7,935 nt of DNA from Ruminococcaceae bacterium UBA3751 (GCA_002371215.1 DFGL01000082.1:1-7935), one strand, 5' to 3'. Numbered from the stretch's first letter, positions 1 to 6,905 are shown. Program-made: numbers and translations. The notes: generated by a model not told the origin, from the letters alone.

Positions 1-22
1 TTCGGATTCGTCTCGCTCTGCT

Positions 23-49
23 TAGGCGCCGGCTAATGAATTCGAAACG
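23..49 (+). repeat. Left terminal inverted repeat
   Basis: This arm pairs with the reverse complement of 273-299, with three mismatches in 27 positions. It begins TAGGCGCCGGCTAATGAAT. Confidence 0.7.
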
Positions 50-93
50 GTTTTCATTGGCTGATTCGCCCTTATATATTGTTAAAAATACTC

Positions 94-120
94 GGAATAC
101 GAAAGTATTCCTGCGTTTTT
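94..120 (+). other. Perfect hairpin with GAAA tetraloop followed by a T run
   Basis: GGAATAC (94-100) and GTATTCC (105-111) form a perfect 7 bp stem closed by a GAAA loop. Six T residues follow shortly after, at about 115-120. This resembles a weak plus-strand intrinsic terminator or a structured RNA segment, but four bases separate stem and T run and the stem is short. It lies inside the MITE-like element, and no plus-strand gene ends just before it, so its role is unknown. Confidence 0.35.
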
Positions 121-211
121 TGCCTCATCTAAGACCAAATCAGCCTAATGAAAACTGCATAGCACTTAAAATGCAGATAATTAAGATGAAATTTGGTGGG
201 TTGAGATTGCA

Positions 212-229
212 GCTTGGCTGACGCCAAGC
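212..229. repeat. Perfect 7 bp stem hairpin
   Basis: GCTTGGC (212-218) and GCCAAGC (223-229) form a perfect stem around a TGAC loop. No T run follows on either strand, so it is not a convincing terminator. Similar small inverted repeats in the same element are CTGCAT/ATGCAG (155-160 and 171-176) and CGCTTAA/TTAAGCG (251-257 and 268-274). Confidence 0.4.
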
Positions 230-272
230 AAAACCGAAAACGCCAAAGTTCGCTTAAGTGGCGCATTTTAAG

Positions 273-299
273 CGTTTTGGATTCATTAGTCGGCGCCTA
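273..299 (-). repeat. Right terminal inverted repeat
   Basis: Read on the minus strand it begins TAGGCGCCGACTAATGAAT and mirrors the arm at 23-49. Its first three bases are the TAG stop codon of the transporter gene. Confidence 0.7.
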
Positions 300-1763
300 C
301 AGCAGCTTTTCAAAGCCTTCAGTTGTATATTCTTCGCCGCGGCGCTTCTTTTCAAGCTGAACCATAAGCGCTTCAAAGCGTTTTCTTGTCATAGGATAAA
401 TAATCAGACAGATAAGCGAAACGCCTAAAATTACAGCGGGGATTATAGTTGAAATGTTTTCCATTCCGTTAATAATCTTGGGGTCTGTAACCTTAGTAAA
501 CAGGCTTTCCTTGCCCGCAACGTCGTTTGAACTGTCATAACCGTAGGCTGAAAGGAACTGGCCCGCCATAAGAATACCAAATGCTGAGCCGAATTTCTGA
601 ACAAGCTGAGGAAGAGCGGTAATTGTGCTTTCACGCCTTTCTCCGGTTTTAAATTCATTAAGCTCAACAAGGTCGTAGCCCATAGAATAAAACAAAGTCC
701 AGAAGGTACCCGTTCCTATTCCGAGAACGGCGGGGCTGATTATACACATAATCCTGAAATCGCCAACCGTAAAATCAAGTCCTGCAAGCTTGATAACTAT
801 TTCAAGAACAAAAACTATTGATAAAAACAGAATTGTGGCAAAGCGCCTGTCCTTCTTTTCTGCTACTTTTTCTACAATGGGAACGGTTATTGCCATTGAA
901 GCAACGAGGGAAATTATTACAAATACAATTCCCGTATCATACTTCATTCCGATACAGTCAATAACCATATAGGTGAGGTTTGACTGAATCATCGAGCTCA
1001 TCGCAAGGAAGAAGAAAACGAAAAGCAAAAACCATTTTGTAGGTTTAAGTCTCAAAATATCGCCGAAAGCTGAAAAGGTGGATTTAATTGTAACCTTTTC
1101 AACCTTTTCGCCCTCTTTAAGCACCTTGGGCTGATATACGCCGTCAAGCGACTTACAGCAGATAAATCCGAGCACGATTGCAATAATGCTGATTATTGCC
1201 GCAACAACAGCATAGGCATTGCTTTCATACTTTTTGCCGAGCATAATAGCAATAGTGGGAACAAGAGCGGGAAGAATGTTACCGAGTCCTACGCAGAATG
1301 CGTTAAGCAGCGAGGAGAGGGAACGGATAGCCGTTCTTTCATCGTAATCCTCTGTAAGCTCCGCTACAACTGCGTAATACGGGATTGAATACAGAGTATA
1401 GAAAATCCAGATTCCCATTGAAATGAGCGTATAGATAATAATCTTAGCAAGCTGCGAATTCAGCCCTGCGCCTATGCTCGTCCATGCAACGACAAACGTT
1501 ACAGCAAGCGGCAGAATTGAAACGCGCATTACCTTGCGCTTATCGACTCCTGGTTTATCGGTATAATTGCCGATTATCGGGTCCGTTACCGCGTCCCACG
1601 CGATAGAAATAAAAATTATAATTGCGCTGAAGCGCGGCTTTATCCCTACGATTTCATTAAGAAAGGTAAGGTAATATGTGTAAAACATATTGTAGCATAG
1701 CGATTCGGTGAAAATACCGAAGGCGTAGCCGAACTTCTTTTTTCTTGTTAATGACTGTTTCAT
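297..1763 (-). CDS. GPH-family (MelB-like) sugar:cation symporter, MFS
   Basis: This 488-residue multi-pass membrane protein belongs to the glycoside-pentoside-hexuronide:cation symporter family (MFS_2, MelB type), which imports sugars or glycosides with Na+ or H+. The family signature WDAVTDPIIGNYTDK at residues 56-70 carries two aspartates (D57, D61) matching the cation-site pair of MelB. The conserved loop AELTEDYDERTAI follows at 134-146, and a second charged loop with KTGERRES lies in the C-terminal half. About twelve hydrophobic segments and the total length fit the family. The ATG start is preceded by GGGAGGG at 5-6 bases. It has its own promoter. The stop codon TAG is formed by the end of the MITE-like element, yet the C-terminus looks complete. 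The substrate cannot be told from sequence, and no glycosidase lies nearby to suggest one. Confidence 0.9.
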   Translation of the reverse strand: MKQSLTRKKKFGYAFGIFTESLCYNMFYTYYLTFLNEIVGIKPRFSAIIIFISIAWDAVTDPIIGNYTDKPGVDKRKVMRVSILPLAVTFVVAWTSIGAGLNSQLAKIIIYTLISMGIWIFYTLYSIPYYAVVAELTEDYDERTAIRSLSSLLNAFCVGLGNILPALVPTIAIMLGKKYESNAYAVVAAIISIIAIVLGFICCKSLDGVYQPKVLKEGEKVEKVTIKSTFSAFGDILRLKPTKWFLLFVFFFLAMSSMIQSNLTYMVIDCIGMKYDTGIVFVIISLVASMAITVPIVEKVAEKKDRRFATILFLSIVFVLEIVIKLAGLDFTVGDFRIMCIISPAVLGIGTGTFWTLFYSMGYDLVELNEFKTGERRESTITALPQLVQKFGSAFGILMAGQFLSAYGYDSSNDVAGKESLFTKVTDPKIINGMENISTIIPAVILGVSLICLIIYPMTRKRFEALMVQLEKKRRGEEYTTEGFEKLL

Positions 1764-1793
1764 ATTTGCCCTCCCGGATTAGTCGCTTCTTAT

Positions 1794-1822
1794 ATTATAA
1801 AACTTTAATAAATAGTATTCAA
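1794..1822 (-). promoter_or_regulatory. Sigma-A type promoter of the GPH transporter
   Basis: On the minus strand, TTGAAT (1817-1822) is followed by a 17-base spacer and a perfect TATAAT (1794-1799). The predicted start lies near 1787, giving a leader of about two dozen bases that contains the GGGAGGG ribosome binding site. A 13 bp inverted repeat, AGTATT-C-AATACT (1814-1826), covers the -35 box and could be an operator. Confidence 0.6.
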
Positions 1823-1831
1823 TACTTAATT

Positions 1832-1860
1832 ATAAAAAAGCAGGACAAAAAGTCCTGCTT
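1832..1860 (-). terminator. Intrinsic terminator of the D-Ala-D-Ala carboxypeptidase gene
   Basis: On the minus strand AAGCAGGAC and GTCCTGCTT (1838-1846 and 1852-1860) form a perfect 9 bp stem with a five-base loop, running into a T-rich tract. It starts eight bases after the stop codon of the carboxypeptidase gene and separates it from the transporter. Confidence 0.85.
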
Positions 1861-1868
1861 AATACGTA

Positions 1869-3287
1869 TTATCTTCTCGGCGGCGGAAGGTCGTCATTCC
1901 TTCTGCCGCGATTTGAATTTCTTGAATTTATGTTCATCTGCTCGTCAAACTGTTCGCGCCTTCTTCTCTTTGCCTCGGAACGCTTTTTTGCCTCCTTCAT
2001 ACGGGAAACAAAAACGAGAATATAGATTCCCACTAAGATGATTAAAACAAGGAGAATTGCAAAAACTACCTTGCTTCCGAGAGCGTTACGAACGGTTGTA
2101 TAAAGCTTAAGGAAGGTTGACAATTCAACGGTTTTTGAAGCAACGAGCTTTGTTTTTGCTATAACCTTATTGCCGTAAACTATCTCTGCGTCGCAAATCT
2201 TATCACCCTGCGAAACAGGAGCGTCAAGCTTTTCGGGAAGGTCAACGGGTTTAATCATAACCGCCGACGGGTCAAGATTAACGGGTACAAGCGTTGTAAC
2301 GTCCTTTTCAGCAACAAGCTGAACGGTATCGGCGTCCTTACCGTTTTCAACGGGAAGCTCGTTTACAACGTCGTTAGCCTTGATTACGGTTGAATATTTA
2401 AGAGAGTCAAACGCCCAGTCAAACAGCGTTTTAGAATCAATAAACGAACATTTTGTATCTATTCCGTCAAGCTTCTTTATAGGGGAATCGAGAACTATTG
2501 AAAGGTAGTTATAACCGTTTTTGGAAGCCTCGGTAATAAGGCAGTAACCGGCCTCGGTTGTTGAGCCCGTTTTAATACCCTTGGCATACTCGTAATAATA
2601 AGTAATATGGTATTTATCAAGCATAAAGTTTGTATGAATAAAGGTCTGTCCGTTATATTCATACTGCTGCGTCGTTGCAATTTTTTCAAAGGTTTTGTTT
2701 TTAAGCGCCTCAATTGTAATTAACTTTAAATCCGCAGCGGTAGTATAATGGTCGGGGTCGTGAAGTCCGTCAGGATTAACGAGGTGAGTATTCGTACAGC
2801 CTACCGATTTGCACCAATCGTTCATAAGCTTAACAAAAGACGGAACGTCGCCGGCGACAACCTCTGCAAGAACCTGACAGGCGTCACAGGCGGAATGAAC
2901 GAGAGTCAGGTACAAAAGCTGCTCAACGGTAAGCTGTTCTCCCGGCTTTAAGCCTGCAACCTGAGCGCCCGTACCCGAAAGTGCGTCAATCGCTCTTTTG
3001 GAAACCTTAACCGTTTTCTGAAGGTCGCTGCAATTCTTTATTGTAACCATTGCGGTTACAATTTTTGTTAATGAAGCGGGATATTTTTTTACATCCTTGT
3101 TTTTCTGTGCAATAACGGGATAGCTTTCATCGTCAAGGGATACGAGCATATACGAATCCGCATATACCTTTTCGTTAACCTGATACATTCCCTTATCATC
3201 GTTAACGTCCGCCGCAAAAGCGTTAAGCGGTAACGCGGTTACAAAGATAAGACATATTGTTATTAAAAATGAAATCAATTTTTTCAT
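1869..3287 (-). CDS. DacF-like D-alanyl-D-alanine carboxypeptidase (penicillin-binding protein, peptidase S11)
   Basis: This 472-residue secreted, membrane-anchored enzyme is predicted to remove the terminal D-alanine from peptidoglycan stem peptides outside the membrane, limiting cross-linking. An N-terminal signal peptide (about 1-26, ending ALPLNAFAA) is followed by the peptidase S11 domain. The catalytic SxxK motif is S72-L-T-K75, and the KTG motif is at 239-241 in GIKTGSTTEAGYC. The second motif, normally SxN, reads S132-A-C134 within HSACDACQVLAE, so Cys replaces Asn. A smaller C-terminal domain precedes a membrane helix at about 406-428 and a strongly basic tail (KEAKKRSEAKRRRR, then GRR and PPPRR at the end). 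The ATG start has AGGGTG eight bases upstream. It has its own promoter and terminator. Family assignment is firm; full activity is less sure because of the Cys. Confidence 0.92.
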   Translation of the reverse strand: MKKLISFLITICLIFVTALPLNAFAADVNDDKGMYQVNEKVYADSYMLVSLDDESYPVIAQKNKDVKKYPASLTKIVTAMVTIKNCSDLQKTVKVSKRAIDALSGTGAQVAGLKPGEQLTVEQLLYLTLVHSACDACQVLAEVVAGDVPSFVKLMNDWCKSVGCTNTHLVNPDGLHDPDHYTTAADLKLITIEALKNKTFEKIATTQQYEYNGQTFIHTNFMLDKYHITYYYEYAKGIKTGSTTEAGYCLITEASKNGYNYLSIVLDSPIKKLDGIDTKCSFIDSKTLFDWAFDSLKYSTVIKANDVVNELPVENGKDADTVQLVAEKDVTTLVPVNLDPSAVMIKPVDLPEKLDAPVSQGDKICDAEIVYGNKVIAKTKLVASKTVELSTFLKLYTTVRNALGSKVVFAILLVLIILVGIYILVFVSRMKEAKKRSEAKRRRREQFDEQMNINSRNSNRGRRNDDLPPPRR

Positions 3288-3291
3288 ACTC

Positions 3292-3320
3292 TTGACACCC
3301 TGTTAATTAAAAGTTATTAT
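3292..3320 (+). promoter_or_regulatory. Sigma-A type promoter of the phosphoesterase gene
   Basis: A consensus -35 TTGACA (3292-3297) is separated by 17 bases from TATTAT (3315-3320), pointing right. The -35 box overlaps the ribosome binding site of the divergent carboxypeptidase gene (AGGGTG, minus strand, 3296-3301). The predicted start near 3327 falls within the -10 box of the opposing promoter. Confidence 0.6.
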
Positions 3321-3329
3321 TATAATAAC
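3313..3329. promoter_or_regulatory. Perfect 8-1-8 palindrome spanning both -10 boxes (possible operator)
   Basis: GTTATTAT (3313-3320), T, ATAATAAC (3322-3329) is a perfect inverted repeat. Its inner 7-1-7 core differs by one base per half from the PerR-type consensus TTATAATNATTATAA. The symmetry also follows partly from two mirrored -10 boxes, so operator function is only a possibility. Confidence 0.35.
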
Positions 3330-3350
3330 ACAAAGAAAAATAAAGTTCAA
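3322..3350 (-). promoter_or_regulatory. Sigma-A type promoter of the carboxypeptidase gene
   Basis: On the minus strand TTGAAC (3345-3350) is followed by 17 bases and TATTAT (3322-3327). It faces the phosphoesterase promoter, and the two -10 boxes are separated by a single base, so polymerase probably cannot occupy both at once. Confidence 0.55.
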
Positions 3351-3380
3351 TGATATTTAACAAGAAACGAGGATTTTCTT

Positions 3381-4052
3381 ATGGTATATATTACGGGCGA
3401 TACCCACGGTGATTTCAGGTTTTTTAAAAACCCGAAGCTGAAAAAACTTACTGAGGACGACACGCTGATTATCTGCGGCGATTTCGGCTTTTTGTGGAAC
3501 GGAAGCGAGAAGGAAAAAAAGGTTTTAAAAGCGCTTGAAAAGAAGAAATACGTTATCTGTTTTGTTGACGGAACCCACGAAAATTTTGACATTCTGAACT
3601 CTTACCAGCCATACCGCTACAAGGGCGGCGACGCGCATAAAATCGCTTCAAATATCTATCACCTCTGCCGCGGAGAGATTTTTACAATTGATAAGAAAAA
3701 TTTCTTCGTTATGGGAGGCGGCGAAAGCGAGGATATTGATATGAGAACCGAGGGCGAAACCTGGTGGAAGGAGGAAATGCCGAGCGCTGAGGAGCTTATG
3801 AGAGGCGCAAAGAACCTAAAGGAGTTCGACAACAAAATCGACTATGTTTTAACCTACGAGGCGCCCGCTATCGCCAAGGACTTCATTCGCCTTCACACAA
3901 ACCGCGAAATGCATTTAACCCCTCTTAACACCTATCTCCAGGAGCTTATGAAGGCGGTTGAATATAAACACTGGTACTTCGGTTCGCTTCATATGGACCT
4001 GAATATAAGCAAAAAAATGACCGCTGTATTCAATGAAATTATAGAGCTCTAA
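3381..4052 (+). CDS. Calcineurin-like metallophosphoesterase with altered metal-binding motifs
   Basis: This 223-residue cytoplasmic protein has the metallophosphoesterase fold, a family that hydrolyses phosphate esters at a two-metal centre. Motif order is intact: GDTHG with D7 and H9, GDFG with D34, then a GNHE-equivalent reading G64-T65-H66-E67, an LTH-equivalent reading L157-T158-Y159, and a GHxH-equivalent reading G201-S202-L203-H204. Three residues expected to hold metal (Asn, His, His) are thus Thr, Tyr and Ser. The rest, such as DTHGDFRFF and the WWKEEMPS segment, fits small phosphoesterases common in gut Firmicutes as I know them. The frame is intact with a good ribosome binding site (CGAGG, eight bases before ATG), so it is expressed rather than decaying. 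It may be catalytically weak, use a different metal, or act non-enzymatically. The substrate is unknown. Its promoter opposes that of the carboxypeptidase gene. Confidence 0.85.
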   Translation: MVYITGDTHGDFRFFKNPKLKKLTEDDTLIICGDFGFLWNGSEKEKKVLKALEKKKYVICFVDGTHENFDILNSYQPYRYKGGDAHKIASNIYHLCRGEIFTIDKKNFFVMGGGESEDIDMRTEGETWWKEEMPSAEELMRGAKNLKEFDNKIDYVLTYEAPAIAKDFIRLHTNREMHLTPLNTYLQELMKAVEYKHWYFGSLHMDLNISKKMTAVFNEIIEL

Positions 4053-4090
4053 AAAAACAAAACTGTTCTGCAAATGCAGAACAGTTTTTT
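4051..4090. terminator. Bidirectional intrinsic terminator between convergent genes
   Basis: AAAACTGTTCTGC (4059-4071) and GCAGAACAGTTTT (4076-4088) form a 13 bp stem around an AAAT loop. A T run lies on the plus-strand side (4085-4090) and an A run (4051-4057) gives a T run on the minus strand. It begins right after the phosphoesterase stop codon and ends just before the yfhO stop codon, so it can end both converging transcripts. Confidence 0.88.
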
Positions 4091-4092
4091 GT

Positions 4093-6843
4093 CTATTTAA
4101 TTATATATCTTAGCACTCCTCCGATAACGGGAAGAACGTAAATAAGCGTATACGCCCCTGCAACAAGAAGCATAAAAGCTCCGTACATAAACGATTTCAG
4201 CCATTCGGGCTTGTTTTTAATCCGTTTTTCAATAAGCACAAGCGCGCAGGCAATAACGAAAGAAAGCGCTATAAACGCAGTAATCAGTAAGCCTGATTTT
4301 CTGCTGTTTTTCATAACGATTTCATTACTTCCGCTCTTTACCTTAACAGCAGTAAAGTTGCCGAGCACGGCTTCGGGCTTAACGGCTTTTCCGTTTACGG
4401 TACACTCTCTGCCTGCGCTGTAAGAAAGCGGGAAAAAGGCATAGCCGTCTTTTACGGAATTCATTTTAACGGATATTGTATCGCCTTTTACGCTGTACTC
4501 TGTTTCAGGCTGTGCCTCGCACAGTGCGGCAAGCTTTGAATTATCCATCGAGAAAAAGCCCAAATCGTTAACCTTACCGTCAAGAAGTTCGTATTCAAGC
4601 TTAATACTTTCGCCGTTAAAAGCGCCGATTTCATAGGTGTTATTATTGAAGCTCGTTGGGAAGAAGGTCGTTTCCCTCACCTGCTCCTCGGCGTTTTTAC
4701 GAAAAATCTGAACTTTTCCGTTAACGGTAAGCCTGCATATTCTTGTATTTTCGTTTGAAACAATCAGATATAATGTTGAATCCGGCTTGGTTTTTATTTC
4801 AGCCGTTCCGACGTTAACCGTTCCCTTCGCTCTGGGCATCTTTTTAAAGCCTCTGCTTTTTGCGTAATCATAAACGCTCATACTTTTAAAGCCGTTATCC
4901 TTTGGCTTTAACTCTTCAAAAATTGCCTTATCCCCGCTTAAAGAGGAATAAATCCGATTTTGGTATTCAAAGGTATTTGAGTTATCGCCAAAGCTTATAT
5001 CGGCAAGATTACTGTCGGCAGTGAGCCCGAACGGAAGGACATATTTGTTTTTATAAACGTTTATTCCCGAATCCGTAGTTTCAATAAGTTCATATAGCTT
5101 TTCGTCAAGCTCGGCTTTTGAAACGCTGTTTGTTGTTCGCATCAGCGCCTTGGAGAATAAAGTTGCTCCGCTGTCGAGCGTTCTTGTATATTCAGTTGAA
5201 TAGCCGAGATTTTTGTACGGCATAATCTGCTCTTGCGTTAAGCTGTTTACCCAGTTTGAAACGGAATGAGTCTTGGCTATATAAGAATAGTTTGTAATCA
5301 GCGAAATATCGGGATTCACAACGCGCTCAAACTCATCGTTTTCGGCAAGGACCTCCCCTACCTCGTTACAATCAGCATAGTATTTGTTATATTTTTCAGC
5401 CGTTTTTCCGCCCTCATAATTTCCGACAAAGCCAAAGGTATTAAACATAACAACGGAGAAGGAGCAAACGAGAAGAATTGCCGAAACAGCGCGCTTGTTT
5501 TCTGCTGAAAGCAGCATAAAATAGGCGATTGTAATAAGCCCGAAAAGAATTATCCCCGGGAAAAAGTATTTCGTCTGTTCCGCAGAAAATGACAGAACGT
5601 TGAAGTTATCCGTTATGGCGTAAAACCTCTTTGAATAAAGCGCAGCCAAAGCGGCAAAAACGCCGAAAAGAGCATAGGGGATAAACGCCTTTTTCTTTTC
5701 AAAAATATTTTTTATTTCAGGCTTATTTATTATTTCCGACATATAATAGCCTATAATCAGACAGGCAATAAATGCCGCAATATAACCGTTTCTGAACGGA
5801 AACATTATTCTTGAACCGCCGTGCCAGATAAGGTCCGTACCCTTACATACTGCCTGAACGGCAAGTATAAAAGCGGAAATGCCAAAAAATCCCGTAATAC
5901 CTCTTAAATCCTTGTTTTTTATACATTTAATAACAAGCATTGCAAGGCAGGCAACCGCAAGCTCAAGACCTATGAAAAGCAGGATTGAAATAATAGATTT
6001 AGTATACCCGCTGAAAACTATTTTCATCAGGCTTGTATGGTTAACGGTAGCGCTTTTTCCGTTAGCACCGTAGTTTTCAAACCTTGCGCTCGTAAGCCAG
6101 CCCTTTGCGTAGTATAAAATCGGGTAGGCTGAGGCAACAAGGGACATAACTGTACCCGCGCCGAGAGAATATACGTATTCCTTCTTTTTATCCTTTTCCG
6201 GAACGAGAAAGATATACAGTCCGCCGAAAACGATAAGCGAAACCACGGCGAAAAACGCCATATAGGTATGAACCGATAAAAGATAGGTTAAAACAATAAC
6301 AAACGGGAGCTTTGATTTGCCCTCGAACATCTTATACAAAGCGAGTATAAGAAGCGGATAAAGAGCAACCGCGTCAAGCCATCCGAGATTGGTATAGTAT
6401 TCCAGATTGTATCCGCTGAAGGTGTAAATCAGCGAAATCAGAACCGTAAAAGGTACTGACAGCTTTTTAAACAGCTTTGAAAAAGAGAAGGAAGCCGTCA
6501 GCGATATAACGCCGAGCTTTGCTATCAGCAAAAGCGAGATTGAATTAATAATCTGATTTCTCTTTAAAAGAAGCAAAAACCAGGTCGTAGGCTGAAAAAT
6601 ATTACTTATGATATTTCGTTCAAGACCGCCCGCAGTAGTTAAATCATAAAACAGACTGCCGCCGTGGAACGAATCATATATATGAAAAAAATTGGGGATA
6701 TAAAGCTGGTATAAATCCCCGCCGAGAATATTGCCGCTGCCAAAGGGATAAATCCCCTTAACGGCATATGTAACTAACAGCGCTGCAACCGTTATTACAA
6801 CACTGACAGACATATTTATAACGTCCCGTTTTTTTATTTTCAA
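4093..6843 (-). CDS. yfhO: YfhO-family multi-pass membrane protein (probable GT-C type glycosyltransferase)
   Basis: This protein of about 916 residues has a membrane-embedded N-terminal half with many hydrophobic helices (to about residue 475), a large extracytoplasmic domain (about 475-850), and two closing helices. (Positions here count from the upstream GTG.) The first outer loop holds GGDLYQLY with D46, placed like the acidic residue of GT-C glycosyltransferases. FPFRNGY near 351-357 and the soluble segment fit the YfhO family. In Bacillus subtilis YfhO is linked to glycosylating lipoteichoic acid with a CsbB-type transferase and a flippase; neither partner is visible here, so the acceptor is unknown. 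Start choice: a GTG at 6850-6852 is possible, but it lies inside the ribosome binding site AGAGGTG (6850-6856). A TTG at 6841-6843 sits six bases after that site and is preferred. The gene is monocistronic. Confidence 0.87.
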   Translation of the reverse strand: MKIKKRDVINMSVSVVITVAALLVTYAVKGIYPFGSGNILGGDLYQLYIPNFFHIYDSFHGGSLFYDLTTAGGLERNIISNIFQPTTWFLLLLKRNQIINSISLLLIAKLGVISLTASFSFSKLFKKLSVPFTVLISLIYTFSGYNLEYYTNLGWLDAVALYPLLILALYKMFEGKSKLPFVIVLTYLLSVHTYMAFFAVVSLIVFGGLYIFLVPEKDKKKEYVYSLGAGTVMSLVASAYPILYYAKGWLTSARFENYGANGKSATVNHTSLMKIVFSGYTKSIISILLFIGLELAVACLAMLVIKCIKNKDLRGITGFFGISAFILAVQAVCKGTDLIWHGGSRIMFPFRNGYIAAFIACLIIGYYMSEIINKPEIKNIFEKKKAFIPYALFGVFAALAALYSKRFYAITDNFNVLSFSAEQTKYFFPGIILFGLITIAYFMLLSAENKRAVSAILLVCSFSVVMFNTFGFVGNYEGGKTAEKYNKYYADCNEVGEVLAENDEFERVVNPDISLITNYSYIAKTHSVSNWVNSLTQEQIMPYKNLGYSTEYTRTLDSGATLFSKALMRTTNSVSKAELDEKLYELIETTDSGINVYKNKYVLPFGLTADSNLADISFGDNSNTFEYQNRIYSSLSGDKAIFEELKPKDNGFKSMSVYDYAKSRGFKKMPRAKGTVNVGTAEIKTKPDSTLYLIVSNENTRICRLTVNGKVQIFRKNAEEQVRETTFFPTSFNNNTYEIGAFNGESIKLEYELLDGKVNDLGFFSMDNSKLAALCEAQPETEYSVKGDTISVKMNSVKDGYAFFPLSYSAGRECTVNGKAVKPEAVLGNFTAVKVKSGSNEIVMKNSRKSGLLITAFIALSFVIACALVLIEKRIKNKPEWLKSFMYGAFMLLVAGAYTLIYVLPVIGGVLRYIIK

Positions 6844-6849
6844 AGTCAA

Positions 6850-6856
6850 CACCTCT
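6850..6856 (-). promoter_or_regulatory. Ribosome binding site that decides the yfhO start
   Basis: AGAGGTG on the minus strand is a near-consensus Shine-Dalgarno sequence. It contains the upstream GTG candidate start and lies six bases from the TTG at 6841-6843, which argues for the TTG. ATG at codon 14 of the longer frame is a weaker alternative. Confidence 0.55.
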
Positions 6857-6875
6857 TTTTTTATTCACATATAAG

Positions 6876-6904
6876 ATAATACTATATTTAAAATCTTATT
6901 GCAA
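6876..6904 (-). promoter_or_regulatory. Sigma-A type promoter of yfhO
   Basis: On the minus strand TTGCAA (6899-6904) is followed by a 17-base spacer and TATTAT (6876-6881). The -35 box begins right after the T run of the preceding gdh terminator, so the two elements are packed end to end. Confidence 0.55.
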
Positions 6905-6905
6905 T

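Larger units (their letters stand above)
23..299. mobile_element. MITE-like element with terminal inverted repeats and TA ends
   Basis: This 277 bp non-coding segment is bounded by imperfect terminal inverted repeats at 23-49 and 273-299, which match at 24 of 27 positions. Both ends read TA followed by the palindrome GGCGCC, and then a shared CTAATGAAT core. A TA at each end is what a TA target-site duplication would leave, as known for IS630/Tc1-mariner elements and the non-autonomous MITEs they mobilise. No transposase is encoded; the only open frame of note (36-221) starts in the left repeat and has no visible ribosome binding site. Several short hairpins lie inside. The right end supplies the stop codon of the neighbouring transporter gene. 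That it is a mobile element is inference from structure; a second genomic copy would be decisive. Confidence 0.6.

Noticed and set aside
51..80. Possible plus-strand promoter TTTTCA-18-TATATT inside the element
   Set aside because: The -35 is poor and the spacing long, and no convincing gene follows.
36..221. Small plus-strand open frame of 61 codons inside the MITE-like element
   Set aside because: It starts within the left inverted repeat, has no Shine-Dalgarno sequence in front, crosses two hairpins and resembles no family I know. It is most likely a chance frame in repeat DNA.
1745..2041. Plus-strand open frame of 98 codons opposite the transporter start and carboxypeptidase end
   Set aside because: It runs antisense through a promoter, a terminator and the ends of two well-supported genes, and has no recognisable domain.
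5266..5508. Plus-strand open frame of 80 codons opposite yfhO
   Set aside because: It is a shadow of a long, family-supported gene on the other strand, with no ribosome binding site or domain.
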